In this document: positions 1 to 7,692 of the stretch, piece by piece
How positions within the stretch are numbered: position 1 is the stretch's first letter
Layout: every line of letters starts with the position of its first letter
Source: Marinilactibacillus psychrotolerans
GTDB lineage: Bacteria; Bacillota; Bacilli; Lactobacillales; Carnobacteriaceae_A
DNA length: 64,000 nt
NCBI RefSeq assembly: GCF_900101525.1
Contig: NZ_FMZD01000005.1
Location: 1-64,000, forward strand
Direction of reading: 5' to 3'
Notes under the pieces: generated by a model
Seen by the model: only the letters and a program-made list of their open reading frames with translations
Databases searched by the model: none
What the model was told of the DNA's origin: nothing
Made by a program: the position numbers and the translations under genes

Positions 1-234
1 TCTACGTGAAAATTCAACGGTCCCAAAGGTAAATTGCATCGTACGCTTTCTTACACTATCTATCTCGTACCCTTGATCTTTGTATGATTGAATACACTTT
101 TTATCTAAACGCTCCATGCATTCTTGAAAGCATTCCTCCGCTTTTTGTCTGAAAAGCTCCTCAAATAAGATTTCTGCCTCTAAAAGTGTATTCGACTCTT
201 CTAATATTCCCATCATTTGTGCTATAATTTCCAT
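1..234 (-). CDS. ISLre2-type (UPF0236) transposase, N-terminal fragment cut by window edge
   Basis: The frame starts at an ATG whose first base is 234 and stays open to base 1, giving 78 residues with the C-terminus outside the window. The visible part is an acidic helical N-terminus (LLEAEILFEELF), followed by SYKDQGYEID and then RKRTMQFTFGTVEFSRR. That order, ending in a short T-x-FG-x-V-x-F-x-RR strand, is the start of ISLre2-family transposases, formerly called UPF0236, which move a roughly 1.5-kb insertion sequence. The family call rests on this N-terminus only. An AGAGG-type ribosome site lies upstream. Whether the full gene is intact cannot be seen. Confidence 0.72.
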   Translation of the reverse strand, partial: MEIIAQMMGILEESNTLLEAEILFEELFRQKAEECFQECMERLDKKCIQSYKDQGYEIDSVRKRTMQFTFGTVEFSRR

Positions 235-236
235 CG

Positions 237-293
237 TAAAGAAGACCTCTTTCTCTCTAGTTTCCGCAAATTCTAGATTAAGGGTCTTCTTTC
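237..293. repeat. Hairpin upstream of the ISLre2-type transposase, probably near the element end
   Basis: The arms AAAGAAGACC (from 237) and GGTCTTCTTT (about 283-292) are inverted around an inner TCTAG/CTAGA pair. A T-rich run follows on the plus strand. Such hairpins beside insertion-sequence ends often stop read-through into the transposase. I cannot place the exact IS terminus or its target duplication. Confidence 0.35.
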
Positions 294-397
294 TTTTTGT
301 CTACCCTATTTTTTTCCATTTCCTACATAAACTTTACACATAGATAGAGCAACTAGTTTTAAAAATATACTTTAGTATAGGGAAGGCATTTATATTT

Positions 398-574
398 ATG
401 AAAGATGGACTAATTTATGGTTTTTTCATGTTACTTAGTATTTTAATTATGTTGTGGAAAGTATCGACTGAAGCTTCTCTTAAAGCTAGACCCACAACTA
501 AGTTAATACTTATGGTCTTTCTAACTATTATGATATTTATTGCAGTATTTTCTACTCTGATGTTGGTCATTTAG
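398..574 (+). CDS. Small two-span membrane protein (58 aa), unknown
   Basis: A 58-residue frame starts at ATG 398, ten bases after a GGAAGG ribosome site (381-386). It reads MKDGLIYGFFMLLSILIMLW, then a short basic loop (KVSTEASLKARPTTK), then a second hydrophobic stretch (LILMVFLTIMIFIAVF) to the stop. Two transmembrane helices joined by a positively charged loop are therefore predicted. I recognise no family. The ribosome site and the clean two-helix pattern argue for a real gene. It stands alone between the IS edge and the convergent DUF4385 gene. Confidence 0.5.
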   Translation: MKDGLIYGFFMLLSILIMLWKVSTEASLKARPTTKLILMVFLTIMIFIAVFSTLMLVI

Positions 575-686
575 TTATAGTAAAATTAATGAATGATATT
601 CCTTCAAAATAAGATTGTCTAATAGCATTATGAAACAACTTCCCACATGAATTATTACAGTACAAGTATAAATTTGTATATTCTAT

Positions 687-1133
687 CTATTCATACTTCT
701 TCTGATGTTCCTTCTTCAGCTTCAGATAGTCTTCATCTTCTCGTACAATTTTCCATTTTTCTTCAAAGATCTCAGCTGATTCTGCTTTTTCTTTATTGAT
801 GTCTCTTTCTTTTACTTCTCCATTATGGTTATATTTCTTTCCGCCTTTATAGTTCGCATACCGGCGAGCTCTGGTATAACCCATCTGCAGAAACTTTCTT
901 GCCATATCCATCCCTACAAAGTCATTATTTTCTTTATAGTCCAGATACATCTGATAGATTTTATCTGATGATTTTTTTGCGATCTCAGGCGTTTTAAAGC
1001 GCCAATACTGGAGAATTTCACTCTTGTAGGGTTCAACCAACAACACGCCCTGCTCACCTCTGCCGACTCTGTAAAGTTCTGGGTTTTCACGAAAGTTTAT
1101 ATTGTCAAAGTCTAAATCATAATCGAAAGCCAT
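687..1133 (-). CDS. DUF4385 family protein
   Basis: This 148-residue protein carries the conserved block with NPELYRVGRGEQGVLLVEPY and WRFKTPEIAKKS, typical of DUF4385 across bacteria and some phages. It has a basic central region (GYTRARRYANYKGGKKY) and no signal peptide or membrane span, so it is cytosolic. Its biochemical role is unknown. I start it at the ATG of MAFDYDLDF because AGAGGTG sits about 10 bases upstream; a GTG three codons earlier overlaps that ribosome site. It reads alone, convergent with the small membrane gene. Confidence 0.8.
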   Translation of the reverse strand: MAFDYDLDFDNINFRENPELYRVGRGEQGVLLVEPYKSEILQYWRFKTPEIAKKSSDKIYQMYLDYKENNDFVGMDMARKFLQMGYTRARRYANYKGGKKYNHNGEVKERDINKEKAESAEIFEEKWKIVREDEDYLKLKKEHQKKYE

Positions 1134-1210
1134 TAGTATCACCTCTCTTATTCCTATGCTGAGTTACCATTATTCTTGTACATCCATCTTTTTCCAAATT
1201 TGACTTCCTT

Positions 1211-1651
1211 TTATCGAATCAATCTAAAATTACCCTTAAAATAGTCATTAAGCATATCTTCGTGCTGCTTATTTACGATTGGTATTTTCTTCAGTTCTTG
1301 GAAGCTAAAAAACTTCAGCTCTAGCGTTTCATCATTCGTATATTCAAGATTGATGCCTTCTGAGGAAAGTTCAACTAAATAGAGAATTGTAATCGTCTGT
1401 GCTATATCTCCATTTGGATATGAATCTATATAATTTGTATAAACACCTAATAGTTCTTTAGGATTTATATCAATATTGGCTTCTTCTTTAAATTCTCTTA
1501 TCAGACTTTCAGAAGCAGATTCTCCTAACTCCATCGCTCCACCAAGTAGTCCCCATGTTTTTTTATCTCCTCTTTTTTGTAAGAGGATTTCCTGTTGCTT
1601 ATTCACAAGAATCCCACCGACAAAGTTCAACAATATTTTCTCATGTCCCAC
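1211..1651 (-). CDS. NUDIX hydrolase, likely 5'-damaged by an in-frame stop
   Basis: NUDIX enzymes hydrolyse nucleoside diphosphates linked to another moiety. The Nudix box is present around residues 37-60 (GGAMELGE...REFKEEANI), with Asn where the consensus has Gly; the catalytic R-E-x-x-E-E residues are kept. The open frame begins at a GTG (1651) with no ribosome site. In the same frame upstream, an ATG at 1684 with a good AGGGAGA site gives MKDYIK, then a TGA (1664-1666), then LRTKVGHEK. That N-terminus is what I expect of this family, so codon 7 looks like a nonsense mutation. Only weak internal GTG initiation would yield the 146-residue product. Confidence 0.75.
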   Translation of the reverse strand: MGHEKILLNFVGGILVNKQQEILLQKRGDKKTWGLLGGAMELGESASESLIREFKEEANIDINPKELLGVYTNYIDSYPNGDIAQTITILYLVELSSEGINLEYTNDETLELKFFSFQELKKIPIVNKQHEDMLNDYFKGNFRLIR

Positions 1652-1741
1652 CTTTGTTCTTAATCATTTTATATAGTCCTTCATACTTAATTCTCCCTAT
1701 AATAATTTTTCATTCCTTAAAAGACTGATAGGACTAATTCT

Positions 1742-3220
1742 TTACAAGGGAGGATTCAAGTCTTCCATCTTTTCAGTTTGCAAATCATACCTTTTCAGTT
1801 TTAAAGTTCCATAATCAGAGACTTGGAAAATAATTGAATCGCCAACTTTTGCATATCCGCTTATAGCGTCACCAGAAAGTAATTTTTCACTTTCCTTTCC
1901 TTCAAGATTTGCTTTGTACAATCTATCTGAAGGATCAGCTGTTGGATTATCATATTCAAACAGACCGTAGAAAATGCCTTGATCTGTGATGGTATACTGT
2001 GTTACTTCTTCCTTAATCAAAAGCTCTGGTATGGAAGGTTCTTCAGCTTTCATTCTATATAGATACTGGTTCTCACCAATATAGTAATAGTCGTCTTTCC
2101 ACTTCATTATATTAGAAGCTTCTATATCGAATTCCTGATGAGTTTCGCTGCTATCTAAGTTCATTTGATCTACACTGTCTTTTCCGCTTTCTGTATAACT
2201 GATCAGTAAATCACTGTCATATAGGGCAATATCATTTACTTCTTTATCTAGTACTCTTTGTAGCTTTCCTCCATTTAGATTCATTTTATATAAATTATCG
2301 TTATCTTCAAAGTTTATAAAATAAATCCAGTCCTTTGTAATATGAACTTTCCCCATATAGCCTAGTTCATAAATGGTCTCCTGATTTGTACCATCTTGTT
2401 TTACACGGTTTAAGCTTTCTTCTTCTGTGTAGTATAACCAGTCACCGACAATATTTAAGTCTTCAATTATGTCCAGCGAATCACTTTCAATCACATTGGT
2501 TTTATTTTCAAATTTTTTATCTGTTTTAACGATATTTTCGTTGTCGTCTATGTAAAATATATTTTTATCATTTTCGACTGCATAGCCAAGGTTATGAATG
2601 TTTTCAATAGAATTCCCTAATACACGCCCGTTCATTGGAGTGACAACTTCGTTTGAGTCAGGAAAAGCATTATGATAGATTACTTTCATTTCCCAATATG
2701 CTCCACTTTCTAGCAAGAATGGTAGTAAGATAAAGAAGAGATAAGCAACTATACGGAATTTATTTTTCAGGATTATTTTTCTATCTGTTTCATCGCTGAA
2801 TTCGCTCTGAATTTCTTCAACGAATTCATTAATATAATGTCCAGGTCCAGAAATTTCAGCTTTGTTGTTTCCATAATGAATCTCGACTTTATCGCTCAAT
2901 ATAATATTGAAAGGAAAATCAAATTTTGGTCTAACGATTATTTTATTTCGTTCGTGTAGGAGAATTTCCCATCTTCTTTGACTAATTTCCCTTTCAAATT
3001 CGTTCAGTCCTTCTACTTTCACTTCAGTGGTTTTATGTTCATATCTTTTGATCATCCAATGCAAAAAAGGAAACAAGAAAACAAGAAGAGGTTCCCAGTG
3101 CAAATTCATTTCAACCTTAAAAATTGCTTCGTAAAAATTATTAAATATTAAGAGGCCTGGTAAAAATAGTAAGATTATTGCCCTTAAGCTAATACTTAGC
3201 CAATTCCAATATCTCTTCAT
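1742..3220 (-). CDS. Membrane-anchored DUF5050-like beta-propeller protein
   Basis: This is a 492-residue protein. Two hydrophobic helices lie near residues 12-28 and 43-58, and a third around 155-172. The C-terminal 300 residues carry repeated W/Y-aromatic strands such as DWLYYTEE, DWIYFINF, DDYYYIGENQ and QGIFYGLF, each followed by a short N/K-L-N/D-G turn. This resembles DUF5050/LRP-type beta-propellers, which are usually extracellular. Its role is unknown; surface sensing or binding is possible. TAGGAG lies just before the ATG. The gene stands alone, and the DUF5050 call rests on the repeat pattern. Confidence 0.65.
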   Translation of the reverse strand: MKRYWNWLSISLRAIILLFLPGLLIFNNFYEAIFKVEMNLHWEPLLVFLFPFLHWMIKRYEHKTTEVKVEGLNEFEREISQRRWEILLHERNKIIVRPKFDFPFNIILSDKVEIHYGNNKAEISGPGHYINEFVEEIQSEFSDETDRKIILKNKFRIVAYLFFILLPFLLESGAYWEMKVIYHNAFPDSNEVVTPMNGRVLGNSIENIHNLGYAVENDKNIFYIDDNENIVKTDKKFENKTNVIESDSLDIIEDLNIVGDWLYYTEEESLNRVKQDGTNQETIYELGYMGKVHITKDWIYFINFEDNDNLYKMNLNGGKLQRVLDKEVNDIALYDSDLLISYTESGKDSVDQMNLDSSETHQEFDIEASNIMKWKDDYYYIGENQYLYRMKAEEPSIPELLIKEEVTQYTITDQGIFYGLFEYDNPTADPSDRLYKANLEGKESEKLLSGDAISGYAKVGDSIIFQVSDYGTLKLKRYDLQTEKMEDLNPPL

Positions 3221-3459
3221 TTCTTACTCCTATCTTCCCAATCATTTTTTTAGTTTTTATTATTTTATCAGAAATACTTATGATATAGTAACCGCTTATT
3301 ATAAAGTTTATCTATAAGTCGAATAGGATATATAATGTTGTTTTCTTAAGGTCTCTTGCTTTGTTTTATTTTGGACTCTATACTTTTGGATAAGGACTAA
3401 AATTATTGAACGATTCATAAAAGTCTACTACCAATTTCAAGGAGGTGAGCGATTTACAA

Positions 3460-4017
3460 ATGACTTTAATCAAAAAATACGATTTGCTCGGTAATAAGCT
3501 GCTATTATTTAGTTTAAATCTCATTAGCCTGCTACTTTTTATTCTTTTTTTGTTTTTATTTACCCTTCTGGCTACTCGTATTTCAGAAATCAATGCATTC
3601 AGTTTTTCTTTAAGTGCTAATGACCTAATTTATCTTATTCCTTTTCTGTTAACATTTTTTGTTATTCTTTCTATTCACGAACTCATTCATGGACTTTTCA
3701 GTAAACTATTTAATAAAGAGGCAATCATAAAATACGGGTTCAAAAAAGGATGTCTATATGCGACGGCTCCTGGTGCTCGTTACTCTAGATCCAAGTTTAC
3801 CTGGATCTGTCTTGCTCCATTTATATTGATTACTTTGTTATTAACGCTTTTATTTTCTTTTAATTTGATTAATCTTTTTTCTTTTATTTTACTAGCTTCA
3901 ATGCACGCAGCCGGATGTACTGGAGATTTTTTCTTTGTATTAATCCCTTTTAAGCATCCTGGTAAGATCTTAATAGAAGACTCCCATAATATTCTAATGA
4001 TTTATTCTAACAACTAA
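3460..4017 (+). CDS. DUF3267 family membrane zinc-metalloprotease-like protein
   Basis: The 185-residue product has four hydrophobic segments and an HELIH motif (HExxH) at the end of the second, inside FFVILSIHELIHGLFS. This arrangement is the hallmark of DUF3267 intramembrane zincins, related to site-2-protease-type folds. The later block ASMHAAGCTGDFFF is also typical; the His and Asp there may complete the metal site. Substrates are unknown. The strong site GGAGGTGA (3441-3448) supports ATG 3460; the GTG at 3445 overlaps that site and is unlikely to be used. The start diverges from the minus-strand propeller gene. Confidence 0.75.
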   Translation: MTLIKKYDLLGNKLLLFSLNLISLLLFILFLFLFTLLATRISEINAFSFSLSANDLIYLIPFLLTFFVILSIHELIHGLFSKLFNKEAIIKYGFKKGCLYATAPGARYSRSKFTWICLAPFILITLLLTLLFSFNLINLFSFILLASMHAAGCTGDFFFVLIPFKHPGKILIEDSHNILMIYSNN

Positions 4018-4642
4018 TTCATCGCCTATTTCTTACGGTATTTAAAAAGAGGGAAAAGTTAAGTTGACTGCAAGGGCAGATTTCCCAGTACAACTAGTCC
4101 GTATTCGTTTTATTCTTTCCACACTCATTACTTTATATTCATATCTTCTGTGTCTTTAGATTTTGTAACGGTATATATTCAGTTACTAAGGCTTTTTAAT
4201 TGGTACAATTTATGTTGGGGATTTTTGTTGAGTATGTTTACTTTTCAGAATGTCTGAAAAGTTTCTAGCAGAAGATACGATGATGGTAATGACCGTATAC
4301 TTGAATAATTACTGAATGCCTTGATCAATCCGTTTAAGAATTAAAATGATCCCTTAAAAGACATCAAGGATATTAAACTAGCGCAACGCAAGCAATGAGA
4401 ACTCAAAAAGCTGACTTCGGTATGGTACCGAGGTCAGCTTTTTTACGAACCGTTTACAGAAAGTAGGCTTTTTCCTATACTTTAAATAAAAGGTTCTGTT
4501 GAGTAGAAGCTTTCTTAATAGAAAAGATAAATTTATGAGATACTTTTTCTTTTATTTTATTCCTTTCACAGATTTGCTACTTTGTATCCTGTAATTTAGA
4601 GAGGCTAATTTCTCTACAAAAGTAAGTTCTTATATTTTCCTT
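4018..4642. other. Long gene-poor stretch with decayed coding remnants
   Basis: No intact gene is visible here. On the plus strand near 4270-4395 the frames read DGNDRILE, stop, LLNALINPFKN, stop, then after a frame change DPLKDIKDIKLAQRKQ, stop, just before the terminator hairpin. This looks like the tail of a decayed gene. I could not identify the family. Confidence 0.3.
4405..4446. terminator. Strong bidirectional intrinsic terminator
   Basis: A 15-bp stem (AAGCTGACTTCGGTA pairing with TACCGAGGTCAGCTT, one G-U) surrounds a 3-nt loop, with T-rich tails on both strands. It could stop the decayed plus-strand unit and also the minus-strand MutS2-like transcript 200 bases away. Confidence 0.8.
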
Positions 4643-6559
4643 CTATTCTCTATTTCTTTTGCTCCTTCTGATTTTTGCCTCTTTCTCTAACTCTTTTCTC
4701 GCCTTTTTAGATCCTCGCTCAAGATCTCTTGCTCTTTTTCTTGTTTGAAAATCGATAAACAAACTATCTAAGTCATATCCTTCTGGATAAAGCAAACCTG
4801 CAGAAGCTTGTAATCGAGTTCTTTTCCTTAATATTTCTTTTATCTCTTCGTTTACAAATACTTGAATTGTATCCATCCCTTCGTCAGTAAATACTAAGCC
4901 CACTTCTTTTGTTTCAGTTAATGAAATTCTATCTCCCTTTTTATATCGATCCTCTTTCGCTACTATTGATGATCTGTTTTTTTGCCTTTCTAGATGCACA
5001 AATTCTTTTTTCACTGTCGGATAGGTCTTTTCTCTAATAAAAACCGCCGCTTGTTTGATTAAGGATTGAGACATATTCATTTTTTTTGCAATATACAAAG
5101 CTTGACTATCTCCCGTTTTCCCAACTTGTAGAAGATACTGCGGCGCTAGCGTATCTTCATCAAAAGCCATCGCAGCTGGAGTAAAATCCTCATGCTCTTC
5201 CGAAAATCTTTTTATTTCGCCGTAGTGTGTGGTCGCTACTACTAACGAACCGTTTTGGTAGAGGGTTTCTAATATAGCGATGGCTAAACCTGCCCCCTCA
5301 TTCGGTTCCGTTCCACTTCCAATTTCGTCTAAGCATACTAACGTGTGCCGACCAACTTTATTTAAAATTTCTGCAATATTTTTCATATGACCAGAAAACG
5401 TACTCAAGGCATTTTCAATATTTTGCTGATCTCCGATATCTACGTAGAATTGATCAAGCACTGCAATTTCTGTTCCTTCTTCAGCTGGTATCTGTAAACC
5501 AAACATTGTCATTAATGTAAGCAATCCAATCGTTTTCAAAACGACTGTTTTTCCACCAGCATTTGCTCCAGTAATCACTAGCCCTCTATAATTCATACCC
5601 AATGAAAAATCAAGTGGCACAGCCTCTTCAAAGAGTAAGGGATGCTTTCCTTGAACAACTTTTATTCGCTCTTCTTTATTTACCAATGGCGTAATACCAT
5701 TTATTGCTTTACTATATTTCGCTCGTGCAAAAATCACATCAAAGAAAGTAACCATTTCAATAGCCTGATTGATGCTTTCTTCTTTCTCATTAATATATCC
5801 TGTTAGTTCAGCCAATATCTGATATTCTTCTGCTTGTTCCTCAGCTTTTAGCATCATTAACTGTTCATTTAACTTTGTTACGGCAGATGGTTCAACATAC
5901 ACCGTTGTTCCTTTATTTGATTGTTCTACAATATTTCCTTGGATCGTATTTTTATAAGAAGACTTAACTGGAATAGTGTAACGCTCTTCCTTTTTAATAA
6001 CTAGAGACTCTTGAATTTTCTTTTTATTTTGCGGGTGTCTAATAAACTTCCACAGCTTGGCCTCTATCTCTTGCTCCTTCTCTTTCAATTGCTTCCTCAC
6101 TTTACGCAAAATATTAGAAGCATCATCTATAATTTTCGAATGCCTGATTTTACTATAAATGGATTCCTCAATGTCAGAAAAATCAGATAAATTTTTGCTA
6201 TATCCATAAAGTAAAAGTGTTTGATGCCGATTTTTTTCAAAAAACTTTTTTATCATTCGATTACTTCGTAAAAAGTCTGCAACCTCTACTAGTTCATTCG
6301 GTTGCAATAGTAATCCTTTTTCAACTTGCTGCATTAAAGAATGAATATGAGGCAAGCCCATAAAAGGAACGTATTGCCCACTGTCCACAATGATACGCGC
6401 TTCTGCCGTTTCTTGTTGTTTCGTTTCTACAGCCATAAGGTTTGATTCAAGTTCTGCTTTTTTGATTATTTCTTTGCTATATTCACCAATCGCATACGAT
6501 TGAACTTCTTTTATAATGACGTCAAATTGCACTTTCCCTATTGATTCTTGGGTAATCAT
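4643..6559 (-). CDS. MutS2-like ATPase lacking the C-terminal Smr nuclease domain
   Basis: The 638-residue protein has the MutS2 core and lever (about 1-320) and an ABC-type ATPase: Walker A GANAGGKT at 331-338, signature STFSGHM at 386-392, Walker B LVCLDE at 407-412 and H-loop TTHY at 443-446. A short KOW-like strand region follows (RYKKGDRISL, about 535-590), then a very basic tail. Standard MutS2 is near 780 residues and ends in an Smr endonuclease domain, which is absent here. MutS2 of Bacillus is known to act on collided ribosomes as well as DNA; a ribosome-directed ATPase without the nuclease is therefore possible. It has its own promoter and a structured leader. Confidence 0.85.
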   Translation of the reverse strand: MITQESIGKVQFDVIIKEVQSYAIGEYSKEIIKKAELESNLMAVETKQQETAEARIIVDSGQYVPFMGLPHIHSLMQQVEKGLLLQPNELVEVADFLRSNRMIKKFFEKNRHQTLLLYGYSKNLSDFSDIEESIYSKIRHSKIIDDASNILRKVRKQLKEKEQEIEAKLWKFIRHPQNKKKIQESLVIKKEERYTIPVKSSYKNTIQGNIVEQSNKGTTVYVEPSAVTKLNEQLMMLKAEEQAEEYQILAELTGYINEKEESINQAIEMVTFFDVIFARAKYSKAINGITPLVNKEERIKVVQGKHPLLFEEAVPLDFSLGMNYRGLVITGANAGGKTVVLKTIGLLTLMTMFGLQIPAEEGTEIAVLDQFYVDIGDQQNIENALSTFSGHMKNIAEILNKVGRHTLVCLDEIGSGTEPNEGAGLAIAILETLYQNGSLVVATTHYGEIKRFSEEHEDFTPAAMAFDEDTLAPQYLLQVGKTGDSQALYIAKKMNMSQSLIKQAAVFIREKTYPTVKKEFVHLERQKNRSSIVAKEDRYKKGDRISLTETKEVGLVFTDEGMDTIQVFVNEEIKEILRKRTRLQASAGLLYPEGYDLDSLFIDFQTRKRARDLERGSKKARKELEKEAKIRRSKRNRE

Positions 6560-6595
6560 TTTTCTCTTTCCCTTCTTTGAAAAGAGATACCTGTG

Positions 6596-6709
6596 CTAAA
6601 TAAACCTTGCACCTAATAATAATATGCACAAAAAAAGACGATAGTCATACATACTATCGTCTAAGAATACAAAAATTGTATATGTTCGACAGGTATCACT
6701 TATAAGCAT
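6596..6709 (-). CDS. Candidate leader peptide (37 aa) overlapping the terminator
   Basis: An ATG (6709) opens a 37-codon frame beginning MLISDTCRTYTIF and ending GARFI, with its stop about 37 bases before the MutS2-like ATG. It runs through the terminator hairpin, so translation would melt the hairpin. The nearest G-rich ribosome site is 13 bases upstream and weak. The position is what makes it notable; coding is not proved. Confidence 0.25.
   Translation of the reverse strand: MLISDTCRTYTIFVFLDDSMYDYRLFLCILLLGARFI
6629..6662 (-). terminator. Intrinsic terminator inside the MutS2-like leader
   Basis: The perfect 10-bp stem AGACGATAGT/ACTATCGTCT (6636-6645 and 6653-6662) has a 7-nt loop. On the minus strand it is followed by seven T residues. 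It lies 70 bases upstream of the MutS2-like start, so it would stop transcription before the gene unless relieved. Confidence 0.75.
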
Positions 6710-6819
6710 GCTAAATAAACCCCAAAAAGGCCTACTAGCTATTCAACTTATGATTTAGATACCTATTACACTCACAAATTCGTCCCCCAAAAATTAGGTG
6801 CTTGATTTATTTCACTTGT

Positions 6820-6848
6820 AATATAACAGCTTCGCTGCAGCATGTCAA
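6820..6848 (-). promoter_or_regulatory. Sigma-A promoter of the MutS2-like gene
   Basis: On the minus strand, TTGACA (6843-6848) is separated by exactly 17 bases from TATATT (6820-6825). Transcription should start near 6813, roughly 250 bases before the coding start. Confidence 0.7.
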
Positions 6849-6967
6849 TTTAAATCCTGCTGAATGATCATACGAAATGCTATTGTCTTGATTCTATCTC
6901 TTCTATTTTTATATTCATATTAATATCTATCTTTTCTGTTCTCTGTATTAACCAGTAAAATAAGGTC

Positions 6968-7585
6968 TTAAAGAAATTTATCCAAAGCTTCTATCCGATA
7001 CTCAACATCTTTCAAAACATTTTCCAAATCGTTATCTGTCAAATAGGGCACACGTCCATAAAAGATATGGTCTATAACTTCTGTATCGTTCGCATTGAAT
7101 ATCCAGCCGGAAGTAGTCGTCTTAATCGCTTGCGTCAATACTGTATCCGGTTCATTTTTCGGTGTTTGCGGTTGACCGGTTGTACTGAAAAATAAGGCTT
7201 TTTTCCCAGAAAACTGTTTGCTGACCGTTGCATCTTCAAAACTATAAGCAAATCCATAAGCAAAGACTCGATCGATATATCCTTTCAAAATGGCTGGGAA
7301 ACTATTCCACCAAATAGGAAAAATATAGATCAAAAAGTCATTTTCCAAAATATACTGTTGCTCTATTTCCACATCTTTTGGATAAGTCTCTTTCTCTCTG
7401 ACGAAATGACCTTCTTCAATATGAATCGTATCCTCACCTGACAAAACAGGATCAAAGTTCATTCTATATAAATCACGAACCGTTACTTCATGGCCCTGTT
7501 TTTCCAATGTTTTCACCACAGTTTCCAATATCCCTTTATTCAGTCCCTCTTCTCTTGGATGAGCATAAACAATTAATGCTTTCAT
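6968..7585 (-). CDS. Flavodoxin-fold NAD(P)H-dependent oxidoreductase
   Basis: This is a 205-residue protein of the NQO1/MdaB/KefF-like family. It opens MKALIVYAHPREEGLN, the strand and loop that hold FMN or FAD, and has the family block IFPIWWNSFPAILKGYIDRV at about 106-125. These enzymes reduce quinones or other electrophiles with NAD(P)H in the cytosol. An AAAGGAG site precedes the ATG. The gene is monocistronic: the next minus-strand gene starts from its own promoter. The exact substrate cannot be told. Confidence 0.85.
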   Translation of the reverse strand: MKALIVYAHPREEGLNKGILETVVKTLEKQGHEVTVRDLYRMNFDPVLSGEDTIHIEEGHFVREKETYPKDVEIEQQYILENDFLIYIFPIWWNSFPAILKGYIDRVFAYGFAYSFEDATVSKQFSGKKALFFSTTGQPQTPKNEPDTVLTQAIKTTTSGWIFNANDTEVIDHIFYGRVPYLTDNDLENVLKDVEYRIEALDKFL

Positions 7586-7692
7586 TAAAAAAACTCCTTT
7601 ACAGTTTATTTTATTACACTATACAGCGGAGGTTAGAATAACTATTTTAAATTCTAACCATCATAAGTCTTACATTCTATAACGTTTAATAA

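Larger units (their letters stand above)
6560..6813 (-). promoter_or_regulatory. Structured 5' leader of the MutS2-like gene, probable attenuator
   Basis: The leader is about 250 nt from the predicted transcription start to the ATG. AGGTATC (plus-strand 6758-6764) can pair with GATACCT (6691-6697), and that same segment, extended to 9 bases (6689-6697), can pair instead with 6586-6594 next to the gene. A further pairing joins 6793-6801 with 6609-6617. A U-tract terminator hairpin lies between. The 13-mer GGTTTATTTAGCA occurs twice (6594-6606 and 6709-6721). Mutually exclusive pairings around a terminator are typical of attenuators. The triggering signal is unknown. Confidence 0.55.

Noticed and set aside
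6560-6848. Possible T-box or known riboswitch in the MutS2-like leader
   Set aside because: No T-box motif or other known aptamer core is present; only pairings around a terminator can be seen.
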